DNA of 64,000 nucleotides. Origin: Branchipolynoe longqiensis. Lineage: Eukaryota; Annelida; Polychaeta; Phyllodocida; Polynoidae. Below are positions 21,083-31,504 of the stretch, piece after piece. Within the stretch, counting starts at the first letter, position 1, and every line of letters begins with the position of its first letter. A program made the translations under genes and the position numbers. The notes under the pieces were generated by a model. The model saw only the letters and a program-made list of their open reading frames with translations, had not been told where the DNA came from and did not search any database. The stretch spans positions 90,955,990-91,019,989 of the forward strand of contig CM059193.1 of the NCBI GenBank assembly GCA_030323885.1, in the 5' to 3' direction.

Positions 21083-21770
21083 TACCCCTGTCACACTACG
21101 ACGTAACGAGCCAACGTGAGCCTAATGTGATCATTTTTCGTCATTACGTTGCCGTACGTTGGGTTACGTTATGATGACGTCATAATGACGTTAGAGTGAC
21201 GTCGAGCTACGTCATGTTACGTCGTGTTACGTCGGCGCGCGTCGAGGTTTCGAACCTGTTCAAAACTTTCGACGTATCTCGATGTGATGCCGTCACGTCG
21301 GGATGACGTGACAATGACGTTAGGTAGACGTTCCGCGATCGTTATAGCAGCGTAAATGACGTTAGAGTCACGTTATGTCACATCAGACCGACGGCCCGGG
21401 TGGGAGCAACGTGTGGGCCGCGTTTTGCACGTTACGGTCATGTCACGGTCACGTTACGGTCACGTTACGGTCACGTCACGGTCACGTTACTGTCACGGTT
21501 ACGGTCACGTTACGGTCACATTACGGTCACGTTACAGCCACGTTACAGTCACGTTACGGTCACGTTACGGTCACGTTATGGTCACGTTACGGTCACATTA
21601 CGGTCACGTTATGGTCACGTTATGGTCACGTTACGGTCACGTTACGGTCACGTGAACTACGCTGCATTCACGTCCACAATTTGCATATTACGCCGATAAC
21701 TTCGACGTGATATCATTATTTTCACGTTGTGGTTACGCTGACGTAGTCACGTCGTAGTGTGACAGGGCCA
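21083..21770. mobile_element. PIF-Harbinger MITE, copy 1 (688 bp, TAA target duplication)
   Basis: Ends share 'CCCTGTCACACTACGACG' in inverted orientation. TAA occurs on both sides (21,080-21,082 and 21,771-21,773), fitting the TWA target preference of PIF-Harbinger. The neighbouring recombinase frame reads through without a break when the insert and one TAA are ignored. The interior carries an 11-bp minisatellite, GTCACGTTACG (about 21,430-21,655). No transposase. Confidence 0.9.
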
Positions 21771-21773
21771 TAA

Positions 21774-21890
21774 GAGCTTGGAGAAGGGTCCTGTTGCTGA
21801 GGGGTTCTCCCGAGGGGAGGACCAGAGCTGGTGAGTCCGGCGACAGGCTGAGCGCAGGCAAGGGCCGAGGTGCGGCAACTGAACGGGGGT
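21774..21890 (-). pseudogene. Tyrosine recombinase middle fragment (DIRS copy 2)
   Basis: Short minus-strand segment matching the copy-1 recombinase just upstream of its HxxR box (LPSG-PLS core). Continues across the MITE into 20,883-21,077. Confidence 0.75.
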
Positions 21891-21892
21891 GG

Positions 21893-22875
21893 TTATGGTG
21901 GGGTGGTTATGTCCATACAAACTTGGTTATTAAGAGAAGTACCTAGGAGGGGAACAGTGAACGGGCAGACACGGAGCTGTCTGTATGCCCTAGCTAAATC
22001 TGCGCCCCACAGCCGGGCTGAAGAGCCGACTAATGAGAGCCTGTCTGTTAATGTGGAAATGGTAGGCCACGAGAAATTAAAAGAAAACCCCTGGTAAAAA
22101 CCTTTAATGATACCCACATTAACACTAGGCCCCAGAGGAAATCTTAAGTCAATGATTAGGCGTTAATTGACAGAATTTTTCTTGGGCCGTGTCATCATTG
22201 GACTGAGCTGGCAGCAGGGTAAGAAGGGGTGTGGGGGTGGGGGGGGGGGAGACAAGAGGCCTAATAAGGCGCCTAGCCTGAACTCTTTAGAGATGAAAGC
22301 ATTAATGTGAACAACTGTGTCTGCTCCTGCTGTATGGTTGATTTGGGTAGGAACCAGAATATTAGTGGAGGCGTAGTCTAGCGGCCACCCGAATTCCCGG
22401 TGGTCGACAAGGAGAGTGTCTGGGTAGTCCAGGAGAAGTGCTCGCCATGCTGGGATTTTGATACTGGAAGGTACTGGAATTATCGCCGATAAATTATTCG
22501 GGAGGGTTGTTTGCCTAACGATACTATGAATCTCTAAGTATGAGTTAAAGTTGGCCCAGAGCTGAGGAGCAGCAACTTGCCAGAAATGATCTAAACTAGG
22601 AATAAATAACAGAGGAGAAGGTGGAGGGGGAAACGTTAGTAGAGGAGAAAAGAACATCAAAGTCAGAAGCAACATTCAACCAATCAAACACAATATTAGG
22701 TAATGACAAGTCAGTATCAGAGGAAATGTGGTGGGTGAGGTGGGCTCGGGGAGCCGGTGCGCATGTGGTGAGTGGGGTGAGACATGTGGGCCAGGGCGGA
22801 GGCGTGGGCATGGGCGGGCAGGGGGGAGGGTGTTCGGGCCTAAGACTAATTAGGTCAGTGACTGGCAGGCATGGC
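21893..22875 (-). pseudogene. RT fragment (DIRS copy 2)
   Basis: Minus-strand reading matches copy 1 from the acidic N-terminal part (LPNIVFDWL) through 'PAWRALLLDYPDTLLVDH', 'EFGWPLDYAS', 'SPMMTRPKKNS' and RT motif A 'GADLARAYRQLRVCP'. It then stops at about 21,893, so YLDD and RNase H are gone. At least one frameshift lies around 22,120-22,170, and a proline/C run at 22,220-22,250 has expanded. It cannot make an active enzyme. Confidence 0.88.
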
Positions 22876-22878
22876 GCA

Positions 22879-23050
22879 TGTGAAAGTACAACGTCTGAAC
22901 ACTTTGACTTCTGGATACTGAATGACTTTATTCCCCTCCAGGGCTCAAACCATAGCCAGCCAAACTTGTCCATGACGTCATCTCATTTGCATATATTACA
23001 GACGTGTCTAGGCGTCTAGATGTCTAGACGTCTATTATGCATATATCACA
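22879..23050 (-). repeat. 3' LTR of the TRIM element
   Basis: 172 bp, about 90% identical by eye to 23,791-23,962. Minus-strand start TGTGATATATGC, end TTTCACA. Confidence 0.88.
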
Positions 23051-23379
23051 TCCCCCCCTCAAAGTATTTCTGAGACATGAAATGTTTCAAAATCCCATAA
23101 AACATACCAGGTTTACTCGTTCATCATACAGTAATACAATAAAATATACAAGCACTTAACTTAAGTGAGTAGGCGTAAGTAAGTAACTTAAACCACAGGT
23201 TTAGCGAGTGTCTGAGTGCACTATGGCACTGAAGTCCTTTGAACTGAATGGCTGCTTAGCCTCCACAAAACACATTGTTCATAATGACACAAACAAATAC
23301 ATATTCACTTGTATTTTCTTTCCATTGACAAAACAATTACCATCACTAATACCTAGTCCATAGCAATATTATGATGGAA

Positions 23380-23610
23380 TTATATATCAATATCAGTGGC
23401 CTGGAATCCGATGCTTGCATCTCGGTGCTCCGTGCTAACTGCTCGCTGCCTCACCTGTTGCTTAGCTGGCCTGGCCTTCTGCGCGTCTTCATCCTGGATG
23501 TTTTCATTAGAGCCTTCGTCTCTGTCGACGATCTGTGCGTCTGTGCTTCTTTCCAGGGATCTGTGCATATGTGGGCCATCACTTTGGGCCCTGACCTCCA
23601 ATCTGTCCAT
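23380..23610 (-). CDS. Short open frame inside the TRIM interior (doubtful)
   Basis: A 76-codon frame in the sense orientation of the element, rich in charged residues (Asp, Glu, Arg, Gln), with no recognised domain. The opposite strand is also open over much of this stretch. TRIM elements normally code for nothing, so it is likely a chance frame. Confidence 0.2.
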   Translation of the reverse strand: MDRLEVRAQSDGPHMHRSLERSTDAQIVDRDEGSNENIQDEDAQKARPAKQQVRQRAVSTEHRDASIGFQATDIDI

Positions 23611-23790
23611 TCAGATATGGCGTTCTGCTTGCTTCACTGTGGTAGAGCAAACTCACAGTAACTTGTTAATGCTGCTTCATTTGGTTACCAGGGAGTTGCT
23701 GCCTGGTGAACCACAACTATACAACACTGTCTTTGTTGGTAGCCTGAAGCAATGGGCCTAAAAGCACCATTGCCTCCACATCTGACACCA

Positions 23791-23962
23791 TGTGAAAGTA
23801 CAACGTCTGAACACTTTGACTTCCGGATACTGAATTTCTTTATTCCCCTCCAGGGCTCAAACCATAGCCAGCCAAACTTTTCCATGATGTCATCTCATTT
23901 GCATATATTACAGATGTGTCTTTACATCTAGACGCCTAGACATCTATTACGCATATATCACA
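23791..23962 (-). repeat. 5' LTR of the TRIM element
   Basis: 172 bp direct repeat partner of 22,879-23,050. The putative primer-binding site abuts its inner edge. Contains AATAAAG on the minus strand, a possible polyadenylation signal. Confidence 0.88.
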
Positions 23963-24059
23963 GCTCACAGCTTTCGACCACATGGGTGTACGGGGCAAGG
24001 AGCTGTGGTGGAGATGAGGGCCGTTCGGAGAAAATGGGCTGGGAAGAAACACTTACTGC

Positions 24060-24185
24060 CGCTGTAGAGGACTGCTAGGAAAGTTTGTTATCCAAAAACT
24101 TTCGCTTTTTCATGCAGTCTTGCTCATGGTGGGGCAGATGCGCTTGAAGCGATACGGACAGTATATGCACACAAGCACAAACCTC
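24060..24185 (-). pseudogene. Gag C-terminal zinc-motif fragment (DIRS copy 2)
   Basis: The minus-strand reading CIYCPYRFKRICPTM matches HICAWCAYRFKRIL near the Gag C-terminus of copy 1, with C-x2-C retained. It lies on the far side of the TRIM and shows that the TRIM landed inside the DIRS copy. Confidence 0.75.
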
Positions 24186-24219
24186 TCCAGGAGGGAACTA
24201 CTCCCCTCCACCACACCTA

Positions 24220-24490
24220 CACAGATATATACTCTACCACAAAACACAAAACCCTTCCACAGGAGCACACATTCACACAAACACACACACCCCTCCACAA
24301 ATGCACACCTCCACACACCCCTCTATCAACTCTAGGTCCTCACCCCACCGACGACATCACTCCAGATCAACACCCAACGGGCCCGCCACCCAACCACTCC
24401 GCCACCCAACCACTCTGTCACCCAACCACTCCGCCACCCAACCACTCCTCCACCCAACCACTCCTCCCCCCAACCACTCCTCCATCTCTT
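24220..24490. repeat. C/A-rich simple repeat
   Basis: ACACACCCCTCCACAA-type units pass into tandem CCACCCAACCACTC (about 24,400-24,480). No gene. Confidence 0.8.
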
Positions 24491-24501
24491 CACCCTCTCT
24501 G

Positions 24502-24828
24502 CCTAATCGGTAGAGCGCGGGCCTCACGTGCTGAAGCTTGGGGGTTGGGTTCCCGGTCGAGTCAAACCAACGACTTTAAGATTAATACGTGTCACTTCCT
24601 AGCTTGGCGCTCAGCATTAATAGGATAGGGCTAGGACTGGTTAGCTCAGTGTCAGGATAATAGGACTGAGTGGGATATAGGGTCATGGTGCCAGAGGCCT
24701 GATTTCCCAGTTCGACAGCACTATAAAGTTGCCATGGGTGTGCAATGTCACAAGTAGGTATCCGACCTGATATGACCTTAGATGTTGCTAGGAAGTAAAA
24801 CTCAAACAAACAAACCCTCTCTCCCTAC
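24502..24828 (+). mobile_element. SINE family A, near complete
   Basis: tRNA-like head 'AATCGGTAGAGCGCGGGCCT' and box B 'GGTTCCCGGTCGAGTCAAAC', body 'TGTCACTTCCTAGCTTGGCG', 'GACTGGTTAGCTCAGTGTCA', 'GACAGCACTATAAAGTTGCC', and a tail 'GTAAAACTCAAACAAACAAA'. Confidence 0.88.
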
Positions 24829-24942
24829 ACTACCAACCAACCAACACCCACATCCATTCCAACCACCACCTCCCCACCCCACCGACCCCACCACACTCCC
24901 CCACTCCCCCCCCCCGCCAGCACAACAATAAATGCTATTTTA

Positions 24943-25644
24943 TACCCCTGTCACACTACGACGTAACGAGACAACGTAAGTCTGACGTGCTCACGTTTCA
25001 TCACTACGTTGACGTACGTTGGGTTATGTTATTATGATGTCGAGCTATGTCATGTTACGTTGTGTTACGTCGGTGCGCATCAAGGTTTTGAACCTGTTCA
25101 AAACTTTCGACGTAACTCCAACGTAAGGGTTTATGTTCGCCATACGTTCTGTACACTTTCGGCGAATGTCATGATTTAGATGACGTGTCAAATGTGCTCA
25201 CTAGTTCACTAGTTCCACTACGTCACTATCCACGGTTCACTAGTTCCACTACGTCCACACGTTCCACTATGTTCCCTAGTCCTGTTGACCCCACATTAAA
25301 GCTGGTGGAAACGTCCACGCGGCGTAATGGGAACATCAGGTGAACGTACACCAAATGTACATCCAACGTACATTCAGCATTTCGCCACCGTGTCATGATG
25401 TATATAACGTCCCGTAACGTAACGCAAGGTAGTTCTGGCTATGCAATAATGTATATAACGTTCCGTGAGCATCATTACATTGTCCTCTCTCGTTGAATGA
25501 TGCTATCACTTTGCGTTACGCTCTTGTCAACTATGCTACATCCACGTTCAACTTGTGCCCAAATTTGCATACTATGCCGAGAAGTTTGACATTTTTCACG
25601 TTCTCCCTATGCTGACGTTGTTACATCATAGTGTAACAGGGCCT
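24943..25644. mobile_element. PIF-Harbinger MITE, copy 2 (702 bp, TTA target duplication)
   Basis: The left end has 'CCCTGTCACACTACGACG' and the right end its near-complement, CATCATAGTGTAACAGGG. TTA flanks both sides (24,940-24,942 and 25,645-25,647). It shares the subterminal sequence of copy 1 ('GAACCTGTTCAAAACTTTCG') but differs in the middle. No coding frame. Confidence 0.9.
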
Positions 25645-25804
25645 TTACAGAAAACAACTGAAATGGATTTCCAAGTTGGTTCTTTTTTGGTTCTTTTTGT
25701 GTGATGGATTTATTTAGCAGGTTTTTGTTCCTGAATTATTCAAGTATACACCTTTTAATGTATTTGAGTCATTCCTAAGCTAAAGGGATATCTTTCAATC
25801 GTGT

Positions 25805-26135
25805 AGTTGGGCATCGGTAGATCACGGGCCTTGCAAGAGGAAGAAGATCAGGAGTTTAGTTCCCGGTCGAGTCAAACCAATGACTTATAAAATTGATACA
25901 TGTCGCTTCCTAGCCAGTCGCTGAGCATTAATATTATAGCGCAAGGACTGGTTAGCTCAGTGTCAGGATAATGAGACTGAGTGGTGGGATATCGGGTCAT
26001 GGTGCCGGCGGCCTGATTTCATGATGGGGCAGCATCCTAAAGTCACCATGAGTGCACACTGTCACCACAAGTCTGGAGGTACCCGTCCTGATATGACCTT
26101 AGATATCGCCAAGACATAAGACTCCAACAACCAAG
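25805..26135 (+). mobile_element. SINE family A, near complete
   Basis: Head 'GGGCATCGGTAGATCACGGG', box B 'GTTCCCGGTCGAGTCAAACC', body 'GATACATGTCGCTTCCTAGC', 'GACTGGTTAGCTCAGTGTCA' and tail 'GACATAAGACTCCAACAACC'. Confidence 0.87.
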
Positions 26136-26149
26136 CGGCCACCAGGGGT

Positions 26150-26300
26150 GAGGGTTGGCGGGCCGTGTCCGGTAATGAGGACATGTCGGGCTCGCTGGCT
26201 CCCGGCGAGTGTAAGGCGCGTCTAGTAGCCGGTTCCGTAATTTACAAGCACCACGCGCCCTGTAATAGCCACAAGCGGCCGCCCCTAAGTGCGATAGATG
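26150..26300. other. Short CpG-rich block next to a G-rich array
   Basis: Dense in CpG ('GGCTCGCTGGCTCCCGGCGA', 'AAGGCGCGTCTAGTAGCCGG', 'CACAAGCGGCCGCCCC') and without a convincing frame. Lies at the left edge of a G-rich minisatellite, like the block at 14.7-14.95 kb. Confidence 0.4.
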
Positions 26301-26304
26301 GCTG

Positions 26305-28195
26305 CATGGGTCGGGGGGTTGGGGGTGGGGGTGGTAGAGAGAGAGGGTGAGGAGGAGAGAGTGGGGGTGATAAGGGCTGGAGGTAGGGGTGGCATAGAGT
26401 GGAATAGGGATTGGGTGGGGGTGGGGTGGGGGTGGGTGTGGGTTTGGAAGGGTTGAGAGTGGGGTGGGGTGTGATTCTGGCAGATGTGGGAGTAGTGGTT
26501 GAGTGGGCGTGGGGGGTGTGGCGGGTGGTTATGGGGAGAGAGGGTGAGGATGAGGGTGGGGAGAGAGGGTGGGGTGGGTGTGAGTGTAGGGGGTGTACGG
26601 GTAGGGGGTGGAGTGTGGTGGTGGTGGAGGTGGGGGTGGGGTGGGCTGAAGTGGTGGTGATAGTGGTGGTGGGGATAGGGGTGGTGTTAGGGGTTTGGGT
26701 GGGGGGGGGTGGAGGTAAGGGTGGGTAGAAGGTGAAGGAGCGGGTGTGGGGCTCGGATACGAGTGTGGTGCGTGTGGGGGTAGGGTGGTGTGGGGTTCCG
26801 GGTGGTGGTAACTGTGGAGTGGGGGTGGAGTGGGGGTGGAGTTGGGGTGCAGTGGGGGTGGAGTCAGGGGCTGGGGTGGGGTGGGTGGGGTTTTTAGGGT
26901 GTTGGAGGTAGGGGTGGGGAGAGGGTGAGTTGGAAGTATGGAGTGGGGGGTGGAGGAGGGTAGGGGTGGAGGTGGGGTGGGGGGTGGGAGGTTTGGGTCG
27001 GAGAGGTGGGGGTGACGGGTGTGGATGGGTGTGTGTGGGAGGGTAGGAAGAGACGGTGAAGAGGTGGGGGTGGGGGAGTGGGTGTGGTGTGTGGGGTCGT
27101 GGAGATGGAGGCACAGTGTGGGGTCGGTGGTGTGCGTTGTCGGGTATGGAGGAGGGGGTAGGAAGAGACGGGCTGGAGGAGGAGGGTGCGGGGTGGTGGG
27201 GAGGTGGAAGGCGTGACAGGTGGTGGGAGGGTGGAGGGAGGTTTGTAATTGTTGATCTGGAGTGATGTAGTTGGTGAGGTGAGGACTTAGAGTTGGTGGA
27301 GGGGGTGTCGAAATGTGCATTTGTGGAGGTGTGTGTGTGTGTGCTGATGTGGAAGCGTGGTTGTGTGGAGGGTGTGTGTGTGAAGAGGTGTGGGGGTGTT
27401 TTTGTGTTGATTGGTGGATGTAGTTGTGTAGGTGAGTATGTGTGGATGTGGAATAGTGTTTGTGGTGGGGGTTGTGGGGGTTGGTGGGGTGGGCTATATA
27501 TGTGTATGTGTGGTGTGTGTGTGGGGGGGGGGGGTGAGGCTGAGCGTAGTAGGGTGGGTAGTGTGAGTTTGATGGTTGTGTGGGTATAGATGGTGTAGAG
27601 TAGTGTGTGTGGCATGGGGTTGTGGGTGTGGGTGTTGGTGTGGTGGGCTATCTCTGTGTATGTGTGGTGTGTGGGGGGTGTGAGGGTGAGCCTAGTAGGG
27701 TAGGTAGTGTGAGTAGGGCGGTTGTGTGGGTCTAGATGGTGTAGACTAGTGGATGTGTGGTGGGGGTGGGGTGTTGTGCGTGGGGGTGTGGTGGAATGGA
27801 CTGGTGTATGTTAGTGCGTGAGGATGGGTAGGGGTGGTGTGTGAGTGGGTGGGTTTAGAGGAGTGAGTGTGTGGAGTAGCCTCTATCTGTGTGTTCGTGT
27901 GGAGTGGTGAGTGTGGTTATGTGTGTGTATGTGGAGGTGTGTGTGTGGGTATGTGTGTGTGGAGGTGTGTGTGTGGTTATGTGTGTGTATGTGGAGGTGT
28001 TTGTGTCGGTATATGTGTGTGGTGGTGTGTGTGGGGTTATGTGTCTGTATCTGGATGTGTGTATGTGGGCATGTGTGTTTGGAGGTGTGTGTGTGGTTAT
28101 GTGTGTGTATGTGGAGGTGTGTATTCGGGTATGTGTGTGTGGTGGTGTGTGTGGTTATGTGTGTATGTGGAGGTGTGTGGGTATGTGTGTGTGTG
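26305..28195. repeat. G/GT-rich minisatellite complex (~1.9 kb)
   Basis: GGGGTGGGGGTGGAG-type units to about 27,300, then GTGTGGAGGTGTGTGTG-type units, including a 'GTGTGTGTATGTGGAGGTGT' repeat at 27,900-28,190. G confined to +. Frames of up to 457 codons on the minus strand (Pro/His/Thr/Ser) are artefacts of the base bias. Confidence 0.93.
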
Positions 28196-28500
28196 GAGAA
28201 GTATGTTCAATGCTGGCCAGTTGTAGTGTTGGTGTTATCTTACCACACAGTGGCTGCTGATAAGGGATTTGATTGCCTGCATTTCAGTAGCAGATATATA
28301 ATTGGTTGGTATGGTTAATAGCCTATGTTAGTTTTTGTTGATGTTCTTGGTATATATGTATTTATTTTTCTACTCTTATTACTAGACTAGCCTACTCCTA
28401 TTTACATATCATAGGCTTGTATGTAGCTGTGTGGTGTGTTATCTGGCTACTTTTGGCATGGTTACCTTCCATTGGGCGTCCCGCTGGTGGGCCGTGACAT
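28196..28500. other. Unique-looking spacer
   Basis: Ordinary base composition, no supported gene or repeat. May be the eroded inner part of the DIRS-like remnant that follows. Confidence 0.4.
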
Positions 28501-28504
28501 ATGA

Positions 28505-28830
28505 CATGCCCCTTTGAAGTGCAACTTACTGGGGGTTTCCTAGCCTTATGTTGCACAGATATTTTTTGTAAGTTTTTAGGTCAGGAATTTGTCTTCCTTT
28601 ACCGTTTGGGCATTCCACACCTTGGCAGCCATTTCCAGCGTCGGAGGGCGGCCCAGGCCTGCCACGCCGCTGGCGTTCCCATATCCGACATCATGGCCAT
28701 AATACGCGTACGTGCCCCGCCTCGCCCCCTCGGCCACCCTTCGAGCCCTCTCCTCCGCCTTGGTGGAGGGCTCTTCGGACCCACCTCCCGGCGCCTCCAC
28801 ACAATAGACTCACACCTAGCCTCTATATTA
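28505..28830 (+). pseudogene. Tyrosine recombinase remnant (third DIRS-like copy)
   Basis: Plus-strand reading SHFQRRRAAQACHAAG followed by PISDIMAII matches the C-terminal catalytic part of the DIRS recombinase. Here the HxxR residues are intact (H-F-Q-R), unlike copies 1 and 2. After this point the frame drifts into a Pro/Arg/Gly-rich reading with no Trp or Tyr nucleophile box, so a frameshift follows. Upstream and RT parts are absent. It is an old isolated 3' fragment. Confidence 0.75.
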
Positions 28831-29139
28831 GCGCCTCTACCTACCACATTTATCACTCTCATTACAATTGACTCTAAAACTTATTTGACATTACCTTATA
28901 TCTTATCCTATTATATTGAGATTGCATTTCTCATATATTGACTCTCAACCTTGATTGACATTACCTAATTGTTGATATGCTGACATTACCTATTAACATT
29001 GTACATTATTGTTGATATGTTCTCATACATGATTCGGCATTTATAAATAAAATGCCTTTTCTTCCACCCCTGCCTCATCGTTCTTCCTTGTCACGCATCT
29101 ATATCCCATATATATCCGTACGCCTATATATCATCTATG

Positions 29140-29460
29140 TCCCATCTATATCACCTCCATATTACATCGATACTCCTCCAACTCACATATCCATATATAA
29201 CATCAATACCCCACCCATACTCCACCCATATCCCACCCATACTCCACCCATATACCACCCATCTCCCACCCACACCCCACCCAGATCCTACCCAGATCCC
29301 ACCCATATTCCATCAATATACCACCCCTATTCCACCCATCCCCCACCCATATTCCACTCCCAACCCACACCCAACCCATACCCTACCCATACCTCACCCA
29401 CACCCCACCCATACACCACCCATACCCCACCCATATCCCATCCGTATCCCACCCATCATC
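29140..29460. repeat. CCCATACCCCAC-type minisatellite
   Basis: Tandem 12-15-bp pyrimidine/A-rich units such as CATACTCCACC and CATATCCCACC. A short second block is at about 29,860-29,920. No gene. Confidence 0.88.
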
Positions 29461-29462
29461 AT

Positions 29463-29855
29463 TATCATCATGCTGTCGGTCGCGATGCGACAAAGACTGC
29501 TTTCATTACTTGACTGCCACTCTCCACATTTCATGAAAGCTGCCTGCAAAAGTGTTGAAGTGCTGCTGGCTTTTGAAAGTGACCAGCGGTACTCTCTCAG
29601 GGAGCAAATAGAGGTTTCACACCGGCAAGAACATGTCCAGACAGGCGCAAAACTATTTGTCCCTGCAGTGGCTGGTCGGGAGATGTTGGGAGTTCCATAC
29701 ATCAACTGCCCTTGATGCTGCCACAGTGACATGGTTTTCTGTTCAGGGTTTGCTCCCTTAGCCTTCGGTTCTGTCAAGAACCTGTACCACAAGGCAGTGG
29801 CTTACAACTCTGCAGGGCAGGGGCTTCAAACTCCCTGAGGTATTGCAATACCTGC
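29463..29855 (+). repeat. Dispersed repeat D, single copy
   Basis: Near-identical to each arm of the palindrome at 47,700-48,222 ('CACCGGCAAGAACATGTCC', 'GGCGCAAAACTATTTGTCCC', 'GGGAGATGTTGGGAGTTCCA', 'TTAGCCTTCGGTTCTGTCAA'). A ~75-codon frame (VLLAFESDQRYSLREQIEV) is open here and partly in the arms, but I recognise no domain. Origin unknown. Confidence 0.75.
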
Positions 29856-29929
29856 ATACCCTACCCATACCCCACCCATATCCCGTCCATACCCCAGCCA
29901 CACCCACCTACACTCCACCCTATGGTGAC

Positions 29930-30260
29930 CTTCAGGATGCCAACTTCGGTTTCACCGGAAGTGACGTCATGTACCAGGCTAAGCTCTACCTACAGCCCTG
30001 AATGAAACAAACTGCTGAAGGCCCCGGCTATACGGGAAGTGGGGCATGATGGGACGGCCGCACCTATCTGTCCATCCGGTGTAATGAGTGACAACGAGCT
30101 GGGGGTGTAGGGAGGGGGAGGGGTTGGGGAGGGGGCGAACAATGGTGGCCTTTAGTGCAAGATGTACAGTCATTGCTTCTGAGCCATCCCAGTAGCGCTC
30201 TGTATTCTCACCCCACCACGCCGGAGCTAGCTCACCCATTTCCCTTACACCACTGCCACC
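29930..30260. other. Spacer, nothing recognised
   Basis: Mixed composition with a short G-rich piece at 30,095-30,135. No supported feature. Confidence 0.4.
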
Positions 30261-30269
30261 TAGTGGCAG

Positions 30270-30965
30270 ATTGTGTTTCGTTTTTACTTTTGTTTTGCTT
30301 TTCTTTGTTTCACTTTTTGTTTGTTTTGCTTTTTTGTTGTTTCACTTTTTATGTTTTGCTTTTTTTGTTTTGCTTTTTGTTTGTTTTTGCTTTATTGTTT
30401 TGTTTGGTTCTTTTTTGTTGTTTCGCTTTTTTCCGTCCTTTTTGTTTGTTTTGCTTTTGTTTGTTTTGCTTTTTGTTTGTTTTGCTTGCTTTTGTTTTTC
30501 TTTGTTTTGTTTTTGTTTTTTTGTTTTTTTGTTGGTTTCGCTTTGGTTTTGCTTTTTTGTCTGTTTTGCTTTTTGTTTGTTTGGCTCTTTGTTTGTTTTG
30601 CTTTTTGTTTGTTTTGCTTTTTTTTTGTTTTGCTTTTTTGTTTGTTTCGCTTTTTTGTTGTTTTGCTTTTTTGTTATTTCACTTTTTTGTTGTTTTGCTT
30701 TTTTGTTGTTTTGCTTTTTAGTTGTTTTGCATTTTGCTTCGCTTTTTTTGTTTTGCTTTTTTTGTTTTGCTTTTTTTTTGTTTTGCTTTTTTTGTTTTGC
30801 TTTTCTTGTTTTGCTTTTTTTGTTTTGCTTTTTTTGTTTTGCTTTTTTTGTTTTGCTTTTTTGTTTTGCTTTTTTTTTTTTTTTTTTTTAGCTCTGCTTT
30901 CCCCCCACTTTTGTTGTTCTTTCGATCTTTTGTTTGTTTCGCTTTTTGTTGTTGTTTCACCTTCA
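30270..30965. repeat. TTTTGTTTTGC minisatellite (~0.7 kb)
   Basis: Degenerate to regular GTTTTGCTTTTTT units, most regular at 30,740-30,880. All T on +. The Phe/Leu/Cys frames of up to 264 codons are artefacts. Confidence 0.95.
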
Positions 30966-31076
30966 TTCATTTTTGTTTCGCCTCCAAATAATTTTGTCTC
31001 ATCACAAAAGGCAATGATTGATGCATTAATCAGATTTAATTTACACTTTTTTTTTGCAGGTAAATAACGTAAACCA

Positions 31077-31215
31077 GATGGGATGGCCGAATGTGATGAG
31101 TACCCACTTCAGATTTGACAGGTCTCGGGATTTGAACATTGGTCGAATCAAATGCAATGACTTAACAAATTTATACTAATCACAACCTAACCTGGCGCTC
31201 GGGATTATTCAGATA
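31077..31215 (+). mobile_element. SINE family A, degenerate 5' part
   Basis: Head 'GGGATGGCCGAATGTGATGA' and 'GGTCGAATCAAATGCAATGA', then a diverged body 'AACCTGGCGCTCGGGATTAT'. The 3' part is lost. Confidence 0.6.
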
Positions 31216-31500
31216 ACGCAAGGAGTAGCGGAACAAGGAAGAACAATTTTCCATGATTGAAATAATTGACCCTCCTTCATCAACAGATCAAATCAAACAG
31301 ATGGGTCTCACACAGTCACGTGATCTCACATCTTTCATGTGAATCTGTAGATTATTTTACATAAGTCGGTGGCGATATCATTACTCCTTTTAAAGCTTCA
31401 TAATGGAACATTGCTAATATTATTTATTGTATGCTGAAACAGTTTGGCTTACCTGTGATGATCTGTAACCTTATATCACCCTACACCACTCAACCTTATG
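31216..31500. other. Spacer, nothing recognised
   Basis: Unique-looking, AT-leaning sequence with no frame or repeat I can support. Confidence 0.4.
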
Positions 31501-31504
31501 TCAC

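Larger units (their letters stand above)
22879..23962 (-). mobile_element. TRIM-type miniature LTR retrotransposon (1,084 bp)
   Basis: Two 172-bp direct repeats bound a 740-bp interior. Read on the minus strand, each begins TG and ends CA. Just inside the right repeat, the minus strand reads TGGTGTCAGATGTGGAGG, a plausible tRNA primer-binding site of the TGGTGTCAGAAGTGGG type known in Ty3-like elements. Just before the left repeat it reads GAGGGGGGGA, a polypurine tract. Flanks GCGCA and GCTCA look like a decayed 5-bp duplication. No RT, integrase or protease is present, so it needs proteins from elsewhere. Confidence 0.88.
20870..24185 (-). mobile_element. DIRS-like remnant, copy 2, with two later insertions
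   Basis: On the minus strand, fragments similar to copy 1 lie in the right order from high to low coordinate: gag zinc motif (24,185-24,060), RT (22,878-21,893), recombinase (21,890-21,774, then 21,082-20,883). The RT-to-recombinase middle is deleted. A Harbinger MITE interrupts the recombinase and a TRIM interrupts the gag/RT interval. Order of events: DIRS insertion, internal loss, then MITE and TRIM. Confidence 0.85.

Noticed and set aside
22620..23020. Plus-strand frame of 132 codons
   Set aside because: Antisense to the DIRS RT remnant and crosses the TRIM boundary, so it cannot be one gene.
26242..27615. 457-codon minus-strand frame rich in Pro, His, Thr
   Set aside because: Product of a strand-skewed G-rich minisatellite. 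Overlapping frames are also open, and codon choice is dictated by the repeat.
30271..31067. 264-codon Phe/Leu/Cys-rich frame resembling a membrane protein
   Set aside because: It is the translation of a TTTTGTTTTGC minisatellite. Three frames are open at once.
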